Notes under the pieces: model-generated | Seen by the model: the letters and a program-made list of their open reading frames with translations, nothing else | Database searches by the model: none | Told to the model about the DNA's origin: nothing | Translations under genes and position numbers: made by a program | Origin: Streptomyces sennicomposti | Lineage (GTDB): Bacteria > Actinomycetota > Actinomycetes > Streptomycetales > Streptomycetaceae | Reading direction: 5' to 3' | DNA length: 64,000 nucleotides | Assembly: GCF_019890635.1 (NCBI RefSeq) | Contig: NZ_JAIOAB010000032.1 | Span: 1-64,000, forward strand | Shown: piece by piece, positions 57,931 to 64,000 of the stretch | How positions within the stretch are numbered: position 1 is the stretch's first letter | Layout: each line of letters begins with the position of its first letter

Positions 57931-60768
57931 TCAGGCCGCGCGGGCCATCAAGCGGGCCAGGGCCGCGCGTGTGTTGACGCCGAGTTTGCTGTAGATGCGG
58001 GTGAGGTGGACGTCGACCGTGCGGGGGCTGACCACGAGGCGTTCGGCGATGTCGCGGGTCTTCAGGCCCTGGCCCGCCAGTTCCGCCACCTCCCGTTCCC
58101 TCAGGGTGAGTCCGGCGAGGGCGTCCGCGTCGGACGGTGCGGCGGCGCAGGCGGCCAGCAGGGCGGTGTGGGCGAGGTCGCGGGCCCGCATGCCGGCCGC
58201 GGTCTCGCCGAGCAGCCCGTACGCCTCGTCGTAGCAGCGGGCGGCCTGGTCGGGCAGCGAGCGGGCGAGCAGGGCGTGGCCGCGGGCCAGCAGGGCGTGG
58301 CCGCGCTGCTCGGCGACGTTGACGGTGGCCGCGACGGCGGCGGCCCGCTCGGCCCATTCGTCGGCGTCCGCGCCGGTGGCCGCGCAGGCGGCGGCGAGGA
58401 GTTCGTAGACGCGGGCCGCGAGGATCGGGGTGGGTTCGGGAACGCGGCGGGCGTCGCGGGCGGGCATCAGCAGGGCGAGCGCCCGGGCGCCGTCGCCCGC
58501 CGCGAGCGCGGCCTCGGCGTGCAGCAGGGCGATGACGGAGGCGCGGGGCACGACTCCGGCGGCCGTCCACTCCGGCCGGCCGGGCGCCCGGCGCGGCGCG
58601 GTGTCGCCGAGCCAGGCCCAGGCGGCGGCGGTGATGGCGTCGACCAGGGTGACGAGGTGGTCGCGGCCGGCGGCGAGGGCGGTGGCGCGGGCCTCCCGCG
58701 CGGTCTCCAGGGCGTCGGACATCCGCCCGGCCTGGTACTCGACGTAGGCGAGGACGTTCAGCAGGGTGGGCAGCAGTTGGGCGTCGCCGCGCAGCCGGGC
58801 CTCGGCGAGGGCGCGTTCGACGTGGGCCTGCGCGGGGCCGTACCAGCCCATCGCGGACTCGGCGCAGGCCAGCACCAGCAGGTAGCCGGCGAAGGCGTCG
58901 GGGCCCTCGGCGCCCGCGCCGCCGGGCGGTTCGGGGTCCAGGCCGTCGAGGATGTGGGCGCTCGCGTCCAGGTTGCCCTCGGCGGCGCACAGGTCGCCGG
59001 TGAACACGGAGCTCAAGCCGCGCAGGGCGAGGGCGCCGCCGGCGGTGAGCGGTCCGGCGTCGGCGGTGTGCCGGGCCAGCACCTCGACCTCGGCGCGGGG
59101 CGGGAGCTGCCCGGCGAGCACCCACGCCAGCTGGGACTGGACGTGCAGCGCGGCCTCCTGGGGCCCGGTGCCGCGCAGCGCGGCGAGCAGCGGCGTGAAC
59201 AGCGCCTGCGCCTCCTCGGCCAGCCCGCAGGCGGCCAGGATCAGGGCCAGCGGGGCGACGACGGCGGCGCGTTCGGCGGCGGGCAGCCGGGTGTGCGCGG
59301 CGAGGATCTCGCGGACCAGGGCCCGCAGCCGGGTCAGGTCGCCCTCGGCGGCCAGGGCGCGGACGACGGGGAGCCACAGCTCACGGCCGAGCGGTCCGGT
59401 GTCCGCGGTGGCGGCGGGGCCGGGCGCCGTCGCCCGCCGGCCGCTCTGTTCGAGGGCGGCGCGCTGGAGGCGGAGCGCGGAGGCGGTCCACTGGGCGGCG
59501 GGTGCGGTGCGGCCCGCGGGCAGCGCCTCCTTGACGGCGGCGGTGAGCACGGCGCGGTCCTCGGGGGTGGCGAGGGTGCCGGAGCGTACGACGTGCGGGG
59601 CGAGGTCGAGCGGCGGTGCGCCGCGTTCGGCGAGGTGGTCCAGGGCGCGGCGGTGGGCGGCGGCGCGCCAGCAGGCGTCGGTCTCGGCGTACAGGAAGTC
59701 GCGCAGCAGGGCGTGCCGGAAGGTGAGGGCGCCGTGGCCGGGCGCGCTGCGGATCAGGTCGCGGTGGCGCAGGGCGCCGAGGGTGCGGCAGGCGACGCCG
59801 TGGCGGAGCGGGGCGACGGCGGCGACGGCCTCGACGTCGAAGGTGTCGCCGAGGACGGCGGCGGCCTGCGCGGCGAGGCGTTCGTCGTCGGTGAGCGGCG
59901 CGCACTCTGCGAGCAGCCGGGTCTCCAGGTCGCGGCGGGCGTCGAGGTGGGCGAGGTCGTCGGGGTCGCCGTCGGCGGCGGCGAGGGCGGTGAGGTAGAG
60001 GGGGTTGCCGCCGCTGCGGGTGTGCAGGCGGCGCAGCGTGGGCGTGTCGGGGGCGGCGCCGAGGAGTTCGGCGCTCTGGTCGAGGGTGAGGGGGGCGAGG
60101 CCGATCTCGTCCACGGTGCCGAGTTCGACGCCGTGCCGGACGGCGAGGCGCAGGCCGACGGGGGCCTGGCGGGGCCGGTGGGCGACGACGGTGACGAGGC
60201 CGGTGCCGACGGGCCGGCGGATGAGGGTCTCCAGGAGCCGTACGGAGCAGGGGTCGGCCCAGTGGAAGTCGTCGAGGACGAGGAGGAGGCCGCGGGGCGC
60301 GGCGGCCGCGCAGTCGGCGAGCAGGCGGCGCAGTTCGGCGAAGTACTGGCAGCCGCGGGTGAGTCCGCCGCCGGATTCGGCGAGGGTGTCGGGGTCCTCG
60401 GGGGGCTGTGCGAGGCGGCGCAGCAGTCCGGCGGCCGGGGGCAGCGCCGTACCGGCGCCGTCGGCGGGTGTGTCGCGCTGTGCGGGGCCGAGGCCGTCGA
60501 GGGTGCCGAGGGCTTCCACGAAGGGCCAGAACGGCGCCTGTTGCCCGGCCGTGCCGCCGCCCAGTCCGCGCAGGACGACGCGGCCTGCGCGCCGGGCCTC
60601 GGCGGCGAGGGCGGCGAGCAGCGCGGTCTTGCCGGAGCCGGGGTCTCCGGTGAGTTCGACGGTGGCGGCGCGGCCGGCGGCGGCCAGCCCGACGAGTTCG
60701 GTGAGGGTCCGCAGTTCGCTGCGGCGGACGGTGGTGCGGGCGTACCTCGGTGCGAGGGCGGTGACCAT
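57931..60768 (-). CDS. LAL-type (MalT-like) LuxR family ATPase regulator
   Basis: A 945-residue regulator. N-terminal AAA-type ATPase with Walker A GDPGSGKT (41-48) and Walker B LLLVLDDFHWADP; a central TPR-like region of about 450 residues; C-terminal LuxR HTH (LTLREREVAELAGQGLKTRD, VVSPRTVDVHLTRIYSKLG). Such proteins control antibiotic or sugar genes in response to ligands. An internal seven-residue duplication (RGHALLARGHALLAR) comes from a short DNA repeat. ATG at 60768 with AAGGAG upstream. Confidence 0.94.
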   Translation of the reverse strand: MVTALAPRYARTTVRRSELRTLTELVGLAAAGRAATVELTGDPGSGKTALLAALAAEARRAGRVVLRGLGGGTAGQQAPFWPFVEALGTLDGLGPAQRDTPADGAGTALPPAAGLLRRLAQPPEDPDTLAESGGGLTRGCQYFAELRRLLADCAAAAPRGLLLVLDDFHWADPCSVRLLETLIRRPVGTGLVTVVAHRPRQAPVGLRLAVRHGVELGTVDEIGLAPLTLDQSAELLGAAPDTPTLRRLHTRSGGNPLYLTALAAADGDPDDLAHLDARRDLETRLLAECAPLTDDERLAAQAAAVLGDTFDVEAVAAVAPLRHGVACRTLGALRHRDLIRSAPGHGALTFRHALLRDFLYAETDACWRAAAHRRALDHLAERGAPPLDLAPHVVRSGTLATPEDRAVLTAAVKEALPAGRTAPAAQWTASALRLQRAALEQSGRRATAPGPAATADTGPLGRELWLPVVRALAAEGDLTRLRALVREILAAHTRLPAAERAAVVAPLALILAACGLAEEAQALFTPLLAALRGTGPQEAALHVQSQLAWVLAGQLPPRAEVEVLARHTADAGPLTAGGALALRGLSSVFTGDLCAAEGNLDASAHILDGLDPEPPGGAGAEGPDAFAGYLLVLACAESAMGWYGPAQAHVERALAEARLRGDAQLLPTLLNVLAYVEYQAGRMSDALETAREARATALAAGRDHLVTLVDAITAAAWAWLGDTAPRRAPGRPEWTAAGVVPRASVIALLHAEAALAAGDGARALALLMPARDARRVPEPTPILAARVYELLAAACAATGADADEWAERAAAVAATVNVAEQRGHALLARGHALLARSLPDQAARCYDEAYGLLGETAAGMRARDLAHTALLAACAAAPSDADALAGLTLREREVAELAGQGLKTRDIAERLVVSPRTVDVHLTRIYSKLGVNTRAALARLMARAA

Positions 60769-61043
60769 GCCGGCCGGTCTCCTTCCGCGGTCTGCCACTG
60801 CGGTCCGGACACCCGGCGTCCCTGGGAACGCTGAGCGTCCCCCAGCATAGGAGGCCGCCGAGGGGAAGGTTTGTCCCGCAACACAACCTTCATGGAACTG
60901 CCCACGGGGGCGGAGCGGGGGCGCTCCGGGGGGCCGGGACGGGGGTGCCCGGCCCCCCGGGGCGGGTGTGACGGGGGGGGCAGTCCTGCGCCGTGAGAGC
61001 CATGTGACGGGTGCCGGGCCCCCGGGTCGGGTGTGACGGGCGC
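60769..61043. other. intergenic region, no gene seen
   Basis: It holds the LAL promoter side (AT-richer 60845-60900, minus strand) and then G-rich sequence with two copies of a TGACGGG-containing segment (60968 and 61007) before the MFS stop. Confidence 0.4.
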
Positions 61044-62474
61044 TCAGTCCTGGGGCGCCGCCGTCTGCTTGCGGGCGCCCGGGCCGTACCAGAACAGGAC
61101 GGCGACCAGGAGGGCGAGGACGGTGAGCGCGGAGGCCCACAGGAAGACGGAGGAGATGGTGTCGGCGGTGTCGCCGCTGCCGGAGGTGAAGGGGATGAGC
61201 AGCACGGCGAGGCCGACGGAGCCGCCGATGGTCAGCGCGGTCTGCAGGACGCCGGCGGTCACGCCGGCGTACTCGGGCGGGGCCGTGGTCAGGATGATCA
61301 TGTTGAACGGGATGATGGCGACGCCGACCCCGATGCCGATGAGCACGATCTGCGGCAGGACCCCGGTGACGTAGGTGCTGTCGCCGTCCAGCAGGCTCAG
61401 CCAGGCGACGCCGGCCAGGACGACGACCAGGCCGCCGACGGCGCGCAGCTTGAGGTCGAACCGGGCGAGGTGCTTGGTGAGGACCTGGGTGGTGAGCAGC
61501 AGGGCGACGCCGAAGGGCAGGATGGCGAGGCCGCTCTGCAGGGCGTTGAGGTCGAGGACGTTCTGGAGGTACTGGACCAGGTAGATGAGGTAGCTGGTCA
61601 GGACGGCGGCGAGCAGCAGCAGGTTGAGGAAGGAGCCGGCGCGCACCCGGTCGGCGAAGATCCGGGCGGGCAGCAGCGGTTCGGCGCTGCGCGCGTCCAC
61701 GGCGAGCAGGGCGATCCACAGGGCGGCCGAGACGGCGAGCGGGACGATGGTCCCGGTGTGGCCCCAGCCCTTCTCGGCGGCGCGCACGAACCCGTATACG
61801 AGCGCGGTGACGGCCGCGCCGACGAGGACGGCGCTGGGCAGGCCGAGGGAGCGCGGGTTGGCCGGGCCGTCCTTGAGGCCGAGCGCCTTGACGGCGACGA
61901 GGAGGATGGCGAGGCCGACGGGGACGTTGACGAGGAGGCTCCAGCGCCAGTCGCCGATCCAGGTGAGCACGCCGCCGAGGACCATGCCGGCGGAGGCGCC
62001 GAGGCCGGTGACGGTGGAGTAGAGGCCGAAGGCGCGCTGCTGGCGTTCGCCCTCGAAGACGACGGCGAGCAGGGCGAGGCCGGTGGGTCCGGCGATGGCG
62101 GCGCCGGCGCCCTGCAGGACGCGGCCGACGAGCAGCACCTCCAGGTTGGGTGCGAGCCCGGCGAGCAGAGAGGCGGCGACGACGAGGGAGATGCCGCCGA
62201 AGAAGACCTTGCGGTGGCCGAGGACGTCGCCGAGCCGGCCGGCGAGGAGCAGCAGGCCGCCGAAGGCGAGGAGGAAGGCGTTGGGCACCCAGGACGCGGA
62301 GGTGACGGTGACGTCGAGGTCCTTCTGGAGGGTGGGCAGGGCGACGTTCACGATGGTGCCGTCGAGCTGGAGCATGAACTCGGCGCCGACGATCGCGGTC
62401 AGGGCCAGGGCCCAGGGGGTGCGCGGTGGTGCGGCGTCCGAGGGGATGTCGCCGGGAACGGTCTGAGCGGTCAT
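61044..62474 (-). CDS. MFS efflux transporter (DHA2 family, 14 membrane segments)
   Basis: A 476-residue drug/proton antiporter: AEFMLQLDGTIVNVALPTLQ (motif D1-like), AGRLGDVLGHRKVF (motif A) and GRVLQGAGAAIAGPTGLALL (motif C-like). ATG at 62474 with GGAGGACCC upstream. It is divergent from a TetR repressor with an inverted-repeat operator between them, the standard inducible efflux unit. Drug specificity unknown. Confidence 0.94.
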   Translation of the reverse strand: MTAQTVPGDIPSDAAPPRTPWALALTAIVGAEFMLQLDGTIVNVALPTLQKDLDVTVTSASWVPNAFLLAFGGLLLLAGRLGDVLGHRKVFFGGISLVVAASLLAGLAPNLEVLLVGRVLQGAGAAIAGPTGLALLAVVFEGERQQRAFGLYSTVTGLGASAGMVLGGVLTWIGDWRWSLLVNVPVGLAILLVAVKALGLKDGPANPRSLGLPSAVLVGAAVTALVYGFVRAAEKGWGHTGTIVPLAVSAALWIALLAVDARSAEPLLPARIFADRVRAGSFLNLLLLAAVLTSYLIYLVQYLQNVLDLNALQSGLAILPFGVALLLTTQVLTKHLARFDLKLRAVGGLVVVLAGVAWLSLLDGDSTYVTGVLPQIVLIGIGVGVAIIPFNMIILTTAPPEYAGVTAGVLQTALTIGGSVGLAVLLIPFTSGSGDTADTISSVFLWASALTVLALLVAVLFWYGPGARKQTAAPQD

Positions 62475-62624
62475 GGGTCCTCCACGGTCGGCAAGGAGCT
62501 GGGGAACGATCGGCGCGCGGTCCGGGGGCGCGGGATCGGCGGTAATGGATCGGCGGTACGGATCAGCGGTACGGGAGCGCCGCACGGCGGGGCCGGGCCG
62601 GCACGGGCTACTATGGTGAGACAG

Positions 62625-62668
62625 CCTCAGGTTAGGTGGCCGCAGTTAACCTGAGGCGACCTCAGGTA
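62625..62668. promoter_or_regulatory. TetR operator in the MFS/TetR divergent promoter
   Basis: CCTCAGGTTA (62625-62634) and TAACCTGAGG (62647-62656) form a perfect 10-bp inverted repeat with a 12-bp spacer; a third half, ACCTCAGGTA, follows at 62659-62668. A TACTAT box at 62609 may be the plus-strand -10. The TetR GTG starts 17 nt beyond. Confidence 0.8.
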
Positions 62669-62684
62669 GTCAAGTGGAGGCTCC

Positions 62685-63275
62685 GTGGCAGACAACCCGC
62701 CCTATATCGCGCAGCGCCCCAAGCGGGCCGACGGCGCCCGCAACTACGACGCGATCCTGGCCGCGGCCCGCAAGGCCTTCGAGGCGGAGGGCTCCGACGC
62801 CTCCCTGGAGGACATCGCGGCCCGGGCCGGCGTCGCCATCGGCACCCTCTACCGGCACTTCCCCACCCGTGCCGTCCTGGTCGAGGCGGCCACCCGCGAC
62901 GGCCTCGCCGACCTCGTCGCCCGCGCCGAGAGCGTGGCCGGCGACGACGATCCGCTGGAGGCGCTGGCCGCGTGGATGAGCCGGGCCGTACGGCACTTCA
63001 GCACCTTCCGCGGCCTGGTCGGCATCCTCACCCAGAGCATGTACGACGAGGGCACGCCCTCGCACGCCGCCTGCGCCGCGATGCACGACAGCGGGGCGAG
63101 GCTGCTGCGCGCCGCGCAGGACGCGGGGCGGGTGCGCGCCGACATCACGCCGGACGAGCTGTTCGACCTGCTCAGCGGGGCCGCCTGGGTGCGGGAGAAC
63201 GCGCTGCCCGGCGGGCGGGACCGCAGCGAGCGGTTTCTCCAGCTGGTGCTGGAGGGGATCGTCGCGCACGAGTAG
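62685..63275 (+). CDS. TetR family repressor
   Basis: A 196-residue regulator: N-terminal HTH (ILAAARKAFEAEGSDASLED, ARAGVAIGTLYRHFPTRAVL) and a helical ligand-binding domain. GTG at 62685 has GTGGAGG upstream. It very likely binds the CCTCAGGTTA repeats just upstream and represses the divergent MFS gene and itself. Confidence 0.94.
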   Translation: MADNPPYIAQRPKRADGARNYDAILAAARKAFEAEGSDASLEDIAARAGVAIGTLYRHFPTRAVLVEAATRDGLADLVARAESVAGDDDPLEALAAWMSRAVRHFSTFRGLVGILTQSMYDEGTPSHAACAAMHDSGARLLRAAQDAGRVRADITPDELFDLLSGAAWVRENALPGGRDRSERFLQLVLEGIVAHE

Positions 63276-63364
63276 TCCGGGGGCGGGGACGAGGGCGGGG
63301 ACAGGGACTCGCGTCGGGGGCTCGGGTCGGGCGACACCGTGGCGCCTCGGGCGGGTGTTCTTTA

Positions 63365-63382
63365 GACCCGCTTGAGCGGGTC
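63365..63382. terminator. small hairpin between TetR and AOC-like genes
   Basis: GACCCGC-TTGA-GCGGGTC, a perfect 7-bp stem with four-base loop, 90 nt past the TetR stop and 81 nt before the next start. It could be a terminator or an operator. Confidence 0.4.
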
Positions 63383-63463
63383 CTCCTAGCGTCGGCGGGA
63401 ATCGGCGCTTCCCGTGCTCGGTGCTTCCCGTGCTCGGCGCATCCCGTATCAGGAGGGCTCATC

Positions 63464-63979
63464 GTGGTGTTGCAGGTCCTGTCCGACTGGCTCACGCCGC
63501 TGGTCGCGACGCCCCCGAAGACCGTCTCGCCGGAGGTCGGCGCCCTCAAGGACACGGGCAGGTCGCTCATCCTGCGCGACCTGAGGGAGAAGGTGGTCGC
63601 CTACGAGTCGAACAACCCCGACCCCACCGGCACCACCCCCACCGAGAACGACTTCGCCACGGTCCGGCTGGAGATCTTCGGCCCCGACGGGACGCAGATC
63701 GGGACCACCGAGGGCGCCGGGCGGATGCTGTACCGGCAGGACAAGGACGAGCACTTCATCGCCTACTTCGGCGAGGAGATCACGCTCAACGACGGCAACG
63801 TCATCCGCGCGGGCGGGCTCGTGGACGACGCCCGGCTGACGGCGGGCGAACACGCCACGTTCCCCGCGGTGGTGGTCAGCGGGCCGCTGCGCGGCGCGAT
63901 CGGCTTCCGCCAGTTCCGGCCGCTGGTCAAGGAGTCGCACACGACGTACGAGTCCTCGATCGTCGTCTACCGGAGGTGA
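63464..63979 (+). CDS. allene oxide cyclase barrel-like protein
   Basis: A 171-residue protein whose residues about 60-171 show the antiparallel barrel pattern of AOC-like proteins: FATVRLEIFGPDGTQIGTTE, HFIAYFGEEITLNDGNVIRA, AGEHATFPAVVVSGPLRGAI and GFRQFRPLVKE. In actinomycetes such barrels appear in polyketide pathways and as stand-alone proteins. No signal peptide. GTG at 63464 follows AGGAGGGC; GTG 63467 is also possible. Function unknown. Confidence 0.75.
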   Translation: MVLQVLSDWLTPLVATPPKTVSPEVGALKDTGRSLILRDLREKVVAYESNNPDPTGTTPTENDFATVRLEIFGPDGTQIGTTEGAGRMLYRQDKDEHFIAYFGEEITLNDGNVIRAGGLVDDARLTAGEHATFPAVVVSGPLRGAIGFRQFRPLVKESHTTYESSIVVYRR

Positions 63980-63987
63980 CGGCCGCG

Positions 63988-64000
63988 ATGCCGCCTGTGA
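63988..64000 (+). CDS. possible start of the next gene, cut by the right edge
   Basis: ATG at 63988 is preceded by GGAGGTGACGGCCGCG, a strong ribosome site with suitable spacing, in the same orientation as the AOC-like gene. Only four codons are visible, so the call rests on the start signal alone. Confidence 0.3.

Overview
The window is very GC-rich, uses GTG and TTG starts freely, and encodes actinomycete-typical families: WhiB, DUF3140, DUF6059, a SARP, a LAL-type LuxR regulator, HbpS/SenS/SenR, GPP34, and cysteine-type attenuator leader peptides. It is almost certainly chromosomal Streptomyces DNA. I see no integrase, transposase, phage gene, plasmid origin or CRISPR array. About 57 protein genes, two tRNA genes, three leader-peptide genes and one gene remnant are supported.

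Layout. 1-4.8 kb: a sigma-70 gene (cut by the left edge) translationally coupled to a cytoplasmic subtilase, divergent from a TPR-CHAT protease. This protease/protease/sigma triad is the most intriguing unit. 4.8-5.5 kb: a degenerate 16-bp tandem array. 5.5-13.7 kb: one long minus-strand operon with a Cys-containing leader peptide, an ABC importer (permease, ATPase, lipoprotein) and four flavin-dependent monooxygenases, probably for uptake and oxidative desulfurisation of an organosulfur compound. 13.9-15.1 kb: a xi-class glutathione-transferase-like gene behind a second leader peptide. 15.3-20.4 kb: an MFS transporter and GlxA-type regulator pair, a GNAT remnant, tRNA-Pro(GGG), a MarR regulator, a membrane protein and a cupin. 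20.5-26.6 kb: GPP34 protein and myo-inositol catabolism genes (isomerase-like gene divergent from iolC-iolB-iolD). 26.7-30.8 kb: a sulfonate/taurine operon (permease, binding protein, ATPase, TauD-type dioxygenase) behind a third Cys-rich leader peptide.

31-42 kb: MFS/HxlR pair, a second identical tRNA-Pro(GGG), DUF309 protein, cobF, polysaccharide deacetylase, EamA-like transporter, SDR, glycosyltransferase, RpiB-type isomerase, Ser/Thr kinase and a small membrane protein. 42-46 kb: a thiolase and acyl-CoA ligase separated by a perfect large palindrome, and a monoacylglycerol-lipase-like hydrolase. 46.4-48.2 kb: a tightly coupled wbl-dps-DUF3140-endonuclease III-like operon for DNA protection. 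48.3-52.8 kb: HAD phosphatase, glutamine synthetase-like plus amidohydrolase pair (a split FluG) and a degenerate Nudix protein. 53-56.4 kb: senR-senS divergent from hbpS, then DUF6059. 56.6-64 kb: SARP, LAL regulator, DHA2 efflux pump with its divergent TetR repressor, and an allene-oxide-cyclase-like barrel protein.

Two themes cross the window. Three loci of sulfur or thiol metabolism each carry a leader peptide with the same D-L-(L/C)-R core, suggesting common control by cysteine supply through attenuation. Separately, unusually many genes end in, or run directly into, short tandem repeats whose first unit contains the stop codon. Function calls rest on reading motifs by eye; no database search was run.
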